This document shows, piece by piece, positions 47,478 through 61,300 of a DNA stretch of 64,000 nucleotides. A program made the translations under genes and the position numbers. This stretch comes from Sinotaia quadrata (lineage: Eukaryota > Mollusca > Gastropoda > Architaenioglossa > Viviparidae). Positions within the stretch are counted from its first letter, which is position 1, and every line of letters begins with the position of its first letter. Under the pieces are notes generated by a model, which made no database searches, was not told the DNA's origin, and was given only the letters and a program-made list of their open reading frames with translations. The stretch lies in NCBI GenBank assembly GCA_028829895.1, contig CM054177.1:77482663-77546662 (forward strand), read 5' to 3'.

Positions 47478-48989
47478 AACCCTTGTTGATGAAAACATGG
47501 CTGTTTCATCGGACAATATGGTTTCCCAGCAGAATCTGGTAGAAACTAACAAAGAAGAAAATGACGGTCGCGGTAGCCAAAATAATCCTAAGACTGACGC
47601 TCCGAAAAAGAAAACAACGTTTAAAATCACAAGCGTAACTAAGAGCTCCCAGCCGAGGGGCGGAAATGGTGACTTGACGCAGGACAATGATGGAGACAGC
47701 ATTGACGATTTAGATGAAACTGTCGATAGTCATACGGAAGATCTTAGCTCTGAAATATATGACACTAGCTCTAAGGCTACAGATGTTGATAACCAAGACC
47801 CTCTTCTGACTCCGGAAGAAGTTACCAGGGAAAAACCTGGAAGGTTCAAGGTGGTGAAGGTTGAGAGTAAAGAACCTTTCAAACGTGGAAGGTGGCTATG
47901 TTATGATTCACTTGATACGCCAGATAACAGACAAGAGGAGATTCACGTAAATTCAGGCAGTTCAAGTGCTGCTAATTCACTCCATTATGTGCATGGTGTT
48001 GATGATCCATCAAAGAATCCTCTGTCTGCAGGAGCTACTGGAACTGTTTCTTCTCAACGCCAGCAGGATACTGGATTAAATCGGACCCCTGTTGATATGT
48101 TTCAGCCGATTCAGCCTGCTCCTATCAGTCAGCCTGTTTTGAATCAAGTGCCAATAACAACTGGTCAACTCAACAACTCAATGGCAAATGCTGGGTTCTT
48201 GAACCAAATGGTTCAGTCTGTATCTAATGTCCCTTACTCAAACCATATTGCTCAGTCACTGCCTAATGCACATCCTATAGCTAGCCATGTGGGCCAGCAA
48301 GGCCCTGTTTCTTATACAGTTAATACTGCACTGCCTGGGCATTCATTGGGTCATTTGATAACAGTTAATAAGGGAATGCATGGTGTTGGTTCAGTCCCAA
48401 ATTTAGTGGAGATACATGGACAGGGTATAGTGAGTCAGTGTCTGCCAGGTACCATCCCTAACCCTAGTGTTCAACATCATCAGTCACAGCCACATCATCA
48501 ACCACCCCAACCTACTCCTGTTGGCATGAGCAATACAGCAAATGTGCATTCGCACCAAACACCTGCACCCATTTTGGCTGCCCAAATTCTAAATGCTGTG
48601 CCACTGGGAGAGTATTCAAATTCTACAGCCACAATTTCAGGGCAAGTTGCTATGGGTCAGCACCAACAACAACCGCAGTCCACACTTGGATACAATCTGT
48701 CCACCACCACAACTGTTAACAATGCGCCTGGAGTTGTGCCATTGCAGAATCATCTTGGTGCCTTAGGATCTCAGGATATTGCCAACATTGAAGGTAACGC
48801 CATGTTGGAGCAGAATGTTAATGTAATGCCATCCTCAAGCACTGCTGATTTAAGCACTATTCTTCCACGTGTACCAGAGATTGGTGAAAGGGTTGAGGAG
48901 AATATACCTGTTCCCAGTCTGGCACCTCTTGAAACAGCTATAGGAGGCATTACCAATCCAACCCAAGATGAGGAGATCACTGAAGAAGC
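47467..48989 (+). CDS. TSC22-domain protein, long isoform, first coding exon
   Basis: Encodes the N-terminal 507 residues plus two bases of codon 508. Long TSC22D isoforms carry two conserved N-terminal motifs, both visible here. Motif 1 is KKKTTFKITSV (about residues 47-57) with DDLDETVDSHTEDLSSEI (80-97). Motif 2 is GRFKVVKVESKEPFKRGRW followed by LCYDSLD (125-150). In Drosophila BunA the second motif region binds Madm, the NRBP homologue, in growth control; vertebrate TSC22D proteins likewise bind NRBP1. Residues 160-508 are low complexity, rich in Q, N, S, P and H, with a His/Gln patch near 335-350, as in the family. The C-terminal TSC box and leucine zipper, for dimerisation, are missing because they lie in exons beyond the window. 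ATG 47467 has a strong context and an in-frame stop 36 nt upstream. The exact paralogue (D1, D2 or D4) cannot be set. Confidence 0.92.
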
Positions 48990-48995
48990 GTAAGT
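48990..48995 (+). other. Splice donor of the TSC22 first coding exon
   Basis: GTAAGT directly follows GAAGAAGC. Splicing leaves two bases (GC) of codon 508, so the next exon must supply one base first. If unspliced, the frame would read only one more residue to TAA at 48991-48993, which confirms this as the exon end. Confidence 0.9.
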
Positions 48996-51410
48996 GTTGT
49001 TTGTTTCTAAATATAATTAGAGTGGTTTTGTGTGTCTTTTAAATTTTGGCTGGCTAGTATGATTCAAATAATAATTCTTTCTAACAGTAATTTAATTATT
49101 TATTTGTTCTAAAATAATATGAATTAATGCTGAGAATAAACATTTAGATCTGTGAATGAATGGATTATTGTGACATTATCTCTGTTGCATTAGTTTGAAC
49201 AATGATAAATATTAGATGTTATTTGTTTATTGTTATATTAGTGTTAATTAATGACAGATGAAATAACTTCAATAAGTGTATCAGACTATCACTAACTTTG
49301 CCTGACTTTATAAAGGTTTTATGGGATTGTGAAAATGGAAAGTTATTTTAAATTAATTACTTCAGGATCATGTAACTTACTTAGTGTATACATAGTACAG
49401 AGTTAATTATTAAAATATAATTGTTCATATAAACAAATTTAACAAGTTTATTTTTACAACTCTGTAGACACTATCATAACCTGATACAGTGATAGGTAGT
49501 AATAATGATTTATTATATTTTAATCTGTAATAAATGGAGATTAAAAAAGTTAAATTTGTCATTTCACACTGTGTGATGTTGTCAAACAATCTAGATTGTA
49601 TTGGAACTAACCTTTCCATGAATTCATTGTTTTGCTAATGTCATTATAATACATTTCAGAGGACAGATGGTTCTTGTTGGGTAGTTGGCTGTACTGTTCT
49701 TAAAAGTTATAGTAAAATGATTTAGCCTTTTACAATTAAACACACACACACACAAACGGTACCATTCTACCAATTATATTTTCATGTGTAGCTGGAAAAA
49801 TAATCATGCATTTTAGTTTTTATATTGTTATTATCTATTCTTTTATTTTGATTAATTTGATAGAGAATTTTTGGAACTTTTTCTGTCACAAAGCACTTAA
49901 ATAAAAATCACTGTGCTTTTTGTATAACAACTTACCTCTCCCCCTACCACAGTAAATGTAAAAAATAACATACATCTCAACTAGTAATACTATTTTAAAA
50001 TAATAATAATTAATTAGTAAATTATGCTTAAAAATACAAGGGATATAGACAAATAAATACTGTCTCACTGATTAATCTAGCCACTATGGAGTTATACTAG
50101 CAAAGAACAACTAGGCTACTTAGTAGTAGTACCTTAATATAAAGCTTGAGAAAGAGTTCAGCAACATAGTTTGAGAACCACTACTCCTTGTCATTGTCAT
50201 AATAATAATAGTTAAAAACATGAAACATATACAGTATAGCTGCCTTTTAATTGTTCTTTGACTTAGAACTATATAGAAGAGTAATTATTTTATTTTTTTC
50301 CTTATCTTCTGCATTCAGTGTTAATAATGAACAGTGCTGTCATGCACAATTCAGATATTGTTTAGGATAATAATTAGTTTGCATAATTTTATTCAAGTAT
50401 TTTTTATACCACAAGTAGGAGTTGATTATTCTTTGTTGTCATTACTAAGAAATATATTATTATATATTCTCAGTATGCTGTTCTGTACAAACTAGATAAT
50501 GTTATACCAGCTGGGTGTGCCCAGAAACTTTGGGGTGATGTTGGTGCTTAATTTTGGTTAGATGAAGATTAGAGTGAACAAAATGTTTATTATTAATAAT
50601 ATTAGCTAGTTATCTTTGAAGATGTACTACCACCCCCTCCTTCCCTTCTGTATTTACTTTGTATTAATTTTTCAAGAGCAATGATTAATACTGTAGGGAT
50701 AAAGAGAAAATAAAAATAAATACTGTATGCCAGCTATGTGTATTCACTATTAAATTAATTTATTATAATTTCTTAATTAATACTAGTACTGCTGTTAAAG
50801 TGTTATAAGTATTTATTTTCCTAACTCAGTAACTGAATAATATTTTAACTAAAAAGCACGTCAGCAGTGATGAGTGAAAGACCCTTTGTTATATTATCAG
50901 TGTTTATCAGACCAACTCCAAAAAGAATTTGTTTTACATTTAGAATTAGTGTACACATTTGTAAGACATAAATACTAACATAGTAAAAGTGATAAGGATA
51001 TAAAGACTAAAAGAGGTTGGTAAATATACTTAGTGAATCAGATAATGAGATATAAATTATTATGTAAGCCATATTTACTGAGTATACTTATTATATCATC
51101 TGATTTTAAATAAATATAAAAAAACATACATATCTAAAATATGTCAGCTGTAAACTTCTAAAAACTTATAATAAAAGTTAAAAATGACTATTTCAACCAG
51201 AGCTTCACTACTTAAAATTAGCTTCAGTTTAAAAATAATTGGACTATTTTACATAAGCCATTGTAAAAATTTGTATTTCACTTAATGATTATTAATATAT
51301 AATGATAGTTTCCACTAGAAATGTTTTACTGAATATTATGTCCTGAGATCTTTAAAGTTTCTGGACATTTAGGCTACTTTATACTATTATAGTTGGACAT
51401 TATTTATTAA

Positions 51411-51509
51411 CAGGGGGTATAATGCATCAGCATTGGCTGTATTATTAAATACAGAACTAAGAGTAAGAGTACATTTAATACAGCCTATGCTGATGCATTA
51501 TACCCCCTG
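51411..51509. mobile_element. 99-bp hairpin MITE in the intron
   Basis: The left arm (51411-51444) and right arm (51476-51509) are reverse complements with a single mismatch over 34 positions, starting CAGGGGGTATAATGCATCAG. The spacer is 31 nt. No clear target duplication: the left flank is TTTATTAA and the right flank TGAGTATG. As transcribed RNA it would form a long hairpin. Confidence 0.85.
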
Positions 51510-54500
51510 TGAGTATGATGCACTAAGACTTAAGTTTTGTTTCTCTGAAATTTCTTTGGTTGTGATTTTACTTTTCATACAGTACAATAATTACTTGTTG
51601 AATAATTCCTCTTTTGAGCAAAATAGATAACTCTATTGGGCATAAATAAATTTAGCAAATAATTGTGAATTTGTTTGTACCTGAAAATTAAATGTTTAAA
51701 GTTAAACTATAAGATCCACTACACCCTAGAACTGTCAGGTCAGGAAAGAAAGTAAATAAAGGAATGTCTTATAGTATAACAATGTAAGGAAATACAATAT
51801 AATTCAGAATATATAATCACTGTGCTGTTTTAACTGTTTGCAACCAAATATTCACATTTTGTCTTTCACACCCTCCCCCCAAAAAAAAAAAACAACAAAA
51901 CAAAAAAATAATATATATTTACTAATTTAGGGTGGGTTTTTTGTTTTAACAAATGGAACAAATTCTAATTTACCCTGGTATATAACTTTAAAAATAATTT
52001 TGTACAGAAACTTTTAAATTAGAATTAATGAAAATATTTGTTGATTTGTGATGGTCAGTAATCATAAAATAATAAATATATGGTAACAATAATCATAAAG
52101 ATTATAAAGTACCATGTTGCTTTTAACTATATTTGGTTGTCAAAACTATAGTTGGTAAGTAAATAATAATAGAATTTATATTTTTGAAATACATATATAA
52201 TACTTTTAATAGTATTAAATTAATTAATACTCCCTTCTCTCTCTCTTCTCCCACCCCCACAATTGGTGAGTATTTATGAAATAAAACTTTTTAGAACATT
52301 TGTTTTCACTTTTTCAGCCTGATTGTTTTCTTTATTTTCCTTATAATTATATTACTATATTTTTTAACTTGAACATACTCTGCTTTAGAAAAATGAAAAC
52401 TTTGGACTTGGCCATATTATAACTGCTTATATACTACTGAGAGATTTTCATACTTATACAGGCTGATTGCTCACATCACAAAAGTTAACATGTTATATTA
52501 ATTATTTTTGAATATTATTTATGCAGTTCTAATTTTTCAGCAAGACAAGTCTATATGTATTTGTGTGTGATGTGTGTGTAAAATGAACCAAATTTAAAGT
52601 TGTGCAACTGCATTTTAATTTATTGCATTGATATTACATTTAATAAATTTATGTATTTTTTAAAAAAGATTCTCCAGTAATCAAGAATTATAATTTTTTT
52701 CTCATTCAGATATTAATAAACCTGGTTATCATCTTAAATAATTTATGATAATAATTCTTAATATAAAGCAGAGCATCCTTTACTCAATTTACTGATACTT
52801 CTGTATGGTTTTACTTCTAAAGTTTTGCAAATATGACAGAGCTGTTTTTTCTTTTTTCTAGGATATACTTCACTATATTACTTGTTTATGCTTATAAATT
52901 TCAAATGCATTTACATGGAGGCTCAGGCCTATCAATATCACCTATTAGTGGTTTAGCTTTTGACTTCAAAGTTAACACTGAAATTCTCTAATCTAGATTG
53001 CATAATACATCATTGATACTGATGGGAAAGTTGCTTTCATATTTATTTTATATTATTAAAGTCATCTGGTCATGCTTTCTCAAAGTTATAGACAGTGATT
53101 GAGTCATATTATTTATTTTAATCGAGTAGATTAGTAAAATCATACTATTACTGTATTACTATTAGTATTACTAAATAGTAAATACTATGTATAGTACTTT
53201 GTAGATTCTTTTTGTATAATTCTGATTTTTAACACCTCAATTTATTTTTTTTGTTGGTACATATTAGTACTGAGATTAATATTGGCATAATGAATTATTG
53301 TAATTTATTTCAAATACATGTATTGTTACCATTATATTAATTACTATATAATAGTAATGTTAAGTTATTCACTTGTTGGTAATATAATTTGCAGCCAAGA
53401 ATGTATGCACTGCATAATATTTTGATTTTATTGCATTCAAATTTTAACACTATAACAGGCTTGCTTTGAAGTTTAATAGAATGATACTATAATTTACTGA
53501 TTCATTCAGTGAGAGATGCAGTAATTGTATACATAATTATTTTTGCAATATTTTGCACATATCTTCTCTTTTTGTATTATCCTTTTTAAGTTTTCTGATG
53601 TATAAAATACTAAATACTAAAATAGTGAAATTTTAAAATTAATTTTATATTTTCAATGTTTTATCAAATTCTTTTATTAATGAAGAAGTATAATAATATA
53701 AATGTAATTTGAAAAATGCTTGCAGTTGCTGAATTAGTAAAATATTGCACAGTAATTATGTCCCTAATAATTTACAAGAGTATGCATACATGAGTATGCT
53801 ACACATACACAAAATTACCTACAAATTAAATGAAAGTAAATGAATCAGCACATTTCTATATTATTATTATCCATTTAATTTTTAGCATTTCAGATTTAAT
53901 CATTAGAAATGCTCTTGCTAGAAATAAGAATATGCTTTTTTTTCCTCCATTGCACTTGATAGAAATAAGTATCTCTTTTTTTCTCATGATTTATCAATTA
54001 TCATTAACTTTGTTTACATTTTTTCCATATATTTGATTTTGGATAATTTGTACTTTGGATTAATAAAAGGTCAGAATTCATGCACAAAATTTGGTTAGTA
54101 ATAAATATAACATTAGACAATATTACATATTCAAGTAACACTGGATTTAAGGTTGGGAATAAGCACTTACCTGTACTGAAGTAGATCACCCTTTTGAAGT
54201 TTTTGCTTTTGAAGTAGTTTTATAGTAAGTGTTCATTGGTGTGACAGGGACAGTGCACCCCATCCTTCTGTGCCATTTGTTTGGGCTGCTCTATAACTGG
54301 TAGATGTTTGAAGTTTACTATCATACAGGGTGAAACCTTTGGGTTGTACTTGTAGCTAATTTGATACAAGCATATTTTAATATTGAATTCAATATGCTGA
54401 TTTGTGCACATTTCATCTCTTTGGTCCGTAGGTGATGGTGATATTTGATAGGTTTACTTTAGCAGAAATTAAAACATAAATTACTACTGCTGTTGATATA

Positions 54501-54740
54501 ATAAAATGTTTTAATAATACTGGCAGTTTTTCTTTTGTCCTACAGCATATAATTATAACCTGGTCTCTGTGGTGAGAAGACCAGGCTGGTTTATGAGACT
54601 TCACTATTTTCAGTTCCTTTCGTAACTAAAATTGTTTCCTGTGTGAATTTGTAATTGTAAAATATAAGTATTAAACGGACCTGTATGTGTACCCTTGAAT
54701 CAGGTTGATTATTTAAAAAAAAAATAATTTTCATCTGTTA

Positions 54741-54950
54741 TGGAACTGGTTTGGATTGCATCAGCAATTTCTAGCATATTCCCAACTCATTTACCCCAAC
54801 CCTGACACTTAAGCAAAAATACCATTATAATATAAGGGGTGCCCAATGTTGAGCCACTTCTACAATTTAACAGGGTTTTTTTTTTTTAAACAATTAAGTA
54901 TTGAAATAAGGACAGGCAAATTTACTCCACCACACATTGTTACAGTGTTA
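54741..54950. mobile_element. Dispersed repeat family, copy B
   Basis: Intronic copy of the family at 22438-22625. Shared ends are ACTGGTTTGGATTGCATCAG on the left and CAAATTTACTCCACCACA on the right, with a diverged middle holding a T-run near 54876. Orientation is the same as copy A. Confidence 0.6.
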
Positions 54951-56381
54951 TAAACATATTCTTGTGTTAATAAATAATATGTTAATAAAATTTTCTATCA
55001 CACAAAATACTACTTCTGACAATTCATTTTTCCTAACTTGCTGGAGAAGTCACGAGTTTTACCTGTCAGACAGTTATTTACAAGACCAGCACATTCCAAC
55101 AGTTATTTTTATTTGTCCTGCGCATTCACATTTGTCGCACTCAGGTACTAGTTGTAACAAGCTTTTGACTTGTGTAAATATGTGTTTTGACTGAAATTTT
55201 TCTTCTCTTTATCTTTCTTACTTTCCTTTTTAAAATTTTAGAAAAGAACATAATACTTTTAGTTTTATTGGACTTAGGAAAAAATCTTTCTAACCTTATA
55301 GTTTTGTATGTGTCTACTATTCTGTATCTCATTAGCACATCCCATTGTCTTGTTGGCAATTTCAGGCAAAGGAAGAAAACTTAAGAGTTGTTTGCCAATG
55401 TTCTAATATTACTAGTACTAAGTAGTAATATTGCCATTAACTATGTTTAAGAATTAGTATTGCAATATTATTTATATTAGTAATAATATTATTTGAATGC
55501 TTTAGTTTACTGCAGCATATTGACTAATACTGTAATAGTAATACTGTAGTAGTTTAGTTTTTGAGGATCCAAGGTCTGTGTTTTCTAGTAGCAATATTGC
55601 TAATGCTAGTGTTACCAATTTATTATTACTTATAATGTTATATTACTGAAGTTTGAGAAGTTTTGTACAGCACCTTTTTATCATTGATAGAACTTATGAG
55701 ATAGTTCTATTCATATTAAAATGATAATTTATTTTCTCATTCAGGTTAGTTTGTAGTAATTAAGTTATTTATTTAGCAGTTGATATGCTTTTACTAGTTA
55801 AAAGCATAATGCCAACACTGTTAAATCATTGATAACTTGAGTTTAGTGCTTTGTATTTTATATAACATCTTTTAAGCAAAGGAACTTATTAAATCTTTTT
55901 TTATTTCATAATGAAATTTGTATTGACACTTCCTTTTTACATAGTTTCTCGATTTTCTTTCTTTTCTTCCATTATTATTTGAGAGTATATTGCATATAAT
56001 ATATATGCTTATGGCTCACCAACTAACCAATTTGCATAGTCTTGCAATTGCATGTTTTAACTTTTATAAATTTTATGTGAATATAATATAATATGACTCA
56101 AGTCTTAGTACTGTGTATTTCATAAAGAGTTTCAATTTGCTGCCCTGTGAAAGTGTCTTTCCTAAATTTTAGTAAAGCAATAATTATGTACTGTCATAAA
56201 CTGATAAAGCAGTTTACTCTATTAAAATATTAGTAGTAGTACTACTGTACTTGTAAGTTGTAGTACTATTATTTAGTAAAACTAAAAGTATTTTATTAGT
56301 ACATTGTTTCATACATGATACATGGCCCTAATACTAATAAAAGAAGCATTACTTTTAATATTGATATTATTATTATTGTCA

Positions 56382-56497
56382 TAAAATTTCAGACATCATT
56401 CAATTAAAACTCTGTTGTAATTGTAATAATGATATGATATAAAATTTCAGACACCATTCAATTAAAACTCTGTTGTAATTGTAATTATGATGAACAC
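56382..56497. repeat. Tandem duplication, about 62-bp unit
   Basis: ATAAAATTTCAGACAYCATT starts both copies, and both run through CAATTAAAACTCTGTTGTAA and TTGTAAT; they differ at a few bases. Confidence 0.92.
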
Positions 56498-57391
56498 TTT
56501 AGTGTATACATGCCAAAAAAATAAGAAAAGTTATATAGTATCTGGTCACTACTACAAAAAAGTACTAGCTACTCTCTTACCCTTAGTTTTTATTCAGCAA
56601 TGATATTGATAAACACTCAATACAGATTATTTCAGGGTTTCTAGTTAAAACTAAAAGTCATGCTTCATATGGTTTATAGTTGAAACAAATTCTTGTTATA
56701 CAAATTAGTGGGATATCAAATACGGAATAAAAGATGTGTTCTTGTGAAGGTCTATTTGTCCAGTTTTCTTTTTTTTAATAATGTGGATAAATAAGAGTCC
56801 TTGCACAAGTAAATTGAAAATTTAATTGATTAATGATAACATAATAATAAATTTTAAGTCTTACCTTCTGGCCGTTCAGTATTTTGTTATTGTATAGAGC
56901 TTACTCATGATTAATTGATTATTGACTTATTGTTAGTGTATATCTCGTTCACTATTTTTATCTGTTTTGCATAAACCATTACCTTAAAAGTTCTCACTAC
57001 TCTAAAACAGTAAAAGCTACTTGTTGGAATTGTTTCTCTTTTACTTTTTAGTGTTTATAATTTTATATTATTTAGTTTAAGTTGATAATTACATATATGT
57101 AGTAATTTCTATTTACTTTCTATTTTAATGTGCTTATACTTATACTGTTATAGTTATAATGTAAATTTTAACAAGTACTTCACTACTACAGTACTACTAC
57201 TAGTACTACTACTAGGTATGGGTGTATATTTATTACATACAGTGTTTGTAGGAAATGCATTCCAAGTCATCGTCATATATCAAAGATCACTTAAAATGGA
57301 GGAGCTCTAATGTACATATTTGTATTAAAAGTTTAATACAACACATATGCAAATATTATTTAACAGGAACACACACGCACACACACATATA

Positions 57392-58953
57392 TATGGGTCA
57401 TTCTCTGGACAAGTGTATCACATAGGGTAGTGAAATGTGTTGTCTTAAAAATAAAGCATTGAAATATGTGTTTATATTCTGTACATTTAGAATTAATATG
57501 AGAGATACTAAAGACAGTTGAATTAATTTATCCTTATTTACTTTGTAATTATTTGTAAATGTAATACAAATTCGTTTTGAACTGAAAAATGGCGCCTCTT
57601 TTGGTGATATGCTTACATATAGCTATTTTCTTTAATTTTCATTTAATAATAATAATAATCCAAAAAACTTATGGTATCAAATCAAGGTTTTCTTAGAATT
57701 TATAATACATTAAACTAAAACAGTAAAAGCAATTTTATCTTGAAGATGTCAGTTTTTAAAGAAATAATTTTAAAAGGCACATTTTTTTTTTGCCACTCTT
57801 CTTTTTAAATAAATCGATCCAAAACTTTAATTCTTTTACCAAACATCAACATGTTCGTAAACACCACATGCTATTTAAACAACTGATGCAATTCAAATAG
57901 TTATATGCTTAATGTTTTTCTAATTTATTCATTGTGTTCATAAATCTTTAACTTTACAAAAGCTAATTTGCTTTTGTTTCCATTTGAGCACATTAAAGAA
58001 ATTAATAAAATCATAAATATGAAACAACGATGATAACATTGCAAGCAAACTTACACTTTTCAAACTTAAACTTTTCAAAGGTGCCATATTGTAGAATGAT
58101 AACTCTCATGCCATTTTGTCTAGGTGTGACGAGTTTAAGTATCAAGTAAAAAAAACAAAAAAGCTTTAATGTCCATTAAGATCACAATTTTACAGCTGCA
58201 TTGGTGGGAAAATTTTCAGAATCATTGCTGTTTCAAAACAACTAAGATTTCTGATAATCTCAGTATATTTTGATTAAATTAATTACCATTGTAAATAGCT
58301 TACATATTTATGTAGGCCTACATCTCCATCTGGTTTCTTTTGCATTGAAAGTTTCACATAGTTGATGCGCGTTTTATACATGATCTAGTATAGTAGTAAC
58401 TAAGGGTAGAAAAAACTTAATTACATTCAAGAATATAAACATTGCAGTTAGACTTATTATATATTTCAAACGTTATATTTAAATAGACTTATCTTCGCAG
58501 CATAACAATTAACAGCCTATTTTGTGTTGAGAAAAATAGAGCTTATTTTATAATGGTTGATATTCTTTATTACTGAAAGACGAATGTTTCCAAGTGACGA
58601 AGTCAGAGTTTTATACCACATTTTATTTTTAAATAAATATGTTTCCAGATAATTTAGGTTAATAAAGAAAATATATTCATTGTAATGAGATAATTATATT
58701 GCTTATTGTAAAATATTCTTTCCTGGTAAATATGTCTCAACCGTACTTTCTAAGTTTTCATATGCTTTTTAAGTATTTCAAACTCCTCTGACATCAATAT
58801 TTGTATAATTTTTATCTTTTCTGATGTTATTTGAATATTATGTGAGCATTAGATACTGTTGTAGACTTTGACATGAAATAATTAGGTTTAATACACTTTA
58901 TGTTTTGCACTTCATGTTAGAAAATGGTACACTTGTAACGAGAATGACCCATA
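57392..58953. mobile_element. 1.56-kb DNA transposon with 29-bp inverted ends
   Basis: The left end 57392-57420 begins TATGGGTCATTCTC and the reverse complement of 58925-58953 begins the same, with 25 of 29 positions identical overall. Ends of the form GGGTCATTCTC...GAGAATGACCC are flanked by ATAT on both sides, suggesting a TA or ATAT target duplication. The interior has no long ORF, so it is non-autonomous. It holds about a dozen CpGs while the intron around it has almost none, suggesting a later insertion. Superfamily not assigned. Confidence 0.75.
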
Positions 58954-61157
58954 TAATGATATATATAAGATAGATAGATATATCTGTATTAATAATATAT
59001 TTTGGAACAAATTAAGGCATGTGATATATACAAATGGTAATTTAGTTATAGTTTTATACTGTTGTATGGTACATTTACTTATTAAAAATCAAATACTTAT
59101 TAAATACAGTGCTAGTTTCTACAGCACATCATTAGAATTTAGATGTACTAAGCTTGTTTTTCAAGAATAATTTGATAGTTTGTAGTTTTCATCTGTTGGT
59201 AGACATTTGCAGAGGGAATGGTTAATAGTCTCTCTAGTATACAATTAAAAGTATTAGTATTTATAACTTACTAACTATGGGAATAGTGGATGAAGTTTTA
59301 ATATATTTATTATTTTATGATATCATAATTAGCTACTGATACTTATTCAGTTATTGCCATATTCTGCTACTGTGCTTATACATTTCTTCTACTGTCTGAA
59401 GCAGAAATATTTCTTTACCATCAAATGTACAGGTAGTTTTTCTGACCTTTGCTCAGTGTAGATTTTTTGTGATAGAAACTCTTTTGTAATCATACTTTTA
59501 CTGTTTGGAATGGTTCCTTTTATTTCATTTTTATTTAATATAAAAGAGAAATGCATATAATACATTAATAGTCAAAAAGTATTATTTGCAGTTGAAAAGC
59601 ATTGCATTTTTTTTGTCCTTACAAATGGGATTCAGATTGTTTTGGTTATTTTGTTGTGTTGTTAGGTGTTTATTTCTTAAACTTACTGGTGCATTAGATC
59701 TTAACTCTTGTTTTAAATTTATTTTTTTGCCATTCCTTTATCTCAGATTACTGTGGAGTCACCCATATCTCTTTCAAGGTCAATTTTCTTGCATTCACTT
59801 TAGAAGTTAGAGTAACTCTTGTACAAATATGTGTGAATTAGAAATCAGCAGATGGTGATACATTTCACTGAGTGCCATCTTACATTTAACATTCTATTCT
59901 ACACTCCTACTCCTAGCCAATGAGTCATACAACACCTTAGTTAATTTATTATCTTAGGGAATTTGTTTACAAATTTGATGTGCATTTTACTTAGAATTAT
60001 TAATATTATAATCATATTGTCTGAGAGTGGTGCTTATAATTAATTATTACTATTCTAAAATAACTCTTGCAGGTATTATGAAGTTTAACTCTCTATATGA
60101 TTCACTCTGCATAGTAGTGTTATTACCATATAAATATTAGTGTTAATAGTATAACATATATTGTACACTACTGCTCTTTTGAATTAATTTTAATACTATA
60201 ATAGACTTTGTGTTTTTATAATTTAATATTATTAGTAGTTTATGCATTTTGTATAATTTTCTACAGAAGTACATTGTGTGTTTATAATATGAACAATTCA
60301 TTAAAAAAAAACCCCACTAAATGAAATCAAATATAATGTCATCTTTAATTGACTTTATTAATACAATAATAGAATAACTTTCATATAGCATATGTGGTTA
60401 ATAATAATTATTATGTACATGCTGCAGTAGATAGATTTCTTTTTAATAGACTGAATAGTACATGAAAAGTAATAAATTAGCTAATCTGAATTAACTAAAC
60501 TTAACACAGGAACTTCATTACCTACTCTATTGTATACATCGTCATTCATTCAAAATGTCACATTTGTTCTACTAACTTTCTAGTTTTAGTTTTAATTATT
60601 GTATATAAATTACATTTACAATAAAGTGATTGATATTATTAATAATGATTATTTATGTTATTATTAATATTATAAGCCTTATAAGTTATATGCTATTTTC
60701 ATATTTTGTAACTGTTAAAGTATAAATGTGTTTAATGCAAAACCTGCTGGAATAGAAAACACTATTTCTGTCTTTAATGAGTTTAAGTCTTAGCTATTGC
60801 TGTATTGATTAAACATGAAAACATTTTGTTGTTGGACTTTTTATTATTTTAACCAATTTTGTACCAAAAAGACTTCATGAAATGTCTGATTACTATATAT
60901 TTTTATACACAATAGGCCAAAAATAAGTATACAGTACTGGTTGGGTCATCAATGTTGCAACATTCTTGGAACCTGACACTGTTTCACACAAATTCTGGTT
61001 AGCATCAATGTTCAAAGAAATAATAAATAATTGAAAATGAAAAATAAATAAATAAAACGCTGTCATCTGATCATTACTGTATTCTTACTTTTGGCCACCC
61101 TGTAGATGGTAATAATAGTGATAAAGTAAAATATATATTTTCGTTTTATTGCATATT

Positions 61158-61300
61158 AACTAAAGTCAAATAAATTATTTTATTCAGCTTAGAATGCAGT
61201 TTACTAACTAAAGTCAAATAAATTATTTTATTCAGCTTAGAATGCAGTTTACTAACTAAAGTCAAATAAATAATTTTATTCAATTTAGAATGCAGTTTAC
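61158..61300. repeat. Tandem repeat, 48-bp unit, 3 copies
   Basis: AACTAAAGTCAAATAAATTA starts copies at 61158, 61206 and 61254, each ending in GAATGCAGTTTACT or a close variant. The first two are identical; the third has a few changes. Confidence 0.95.

Noticed and set aside
47427..47702. 91-codon minus-strand frame over the start of the TSC22 exon
   Set aside because: Shadow of the real coding exon on the opposite strand.
54160..54620. Less AT-rich intronic patch with a short hairpin and two minus frames
   Set aside because: No homology recognised, stem only 8 bp and no terminal repeats; not enough to call an element.
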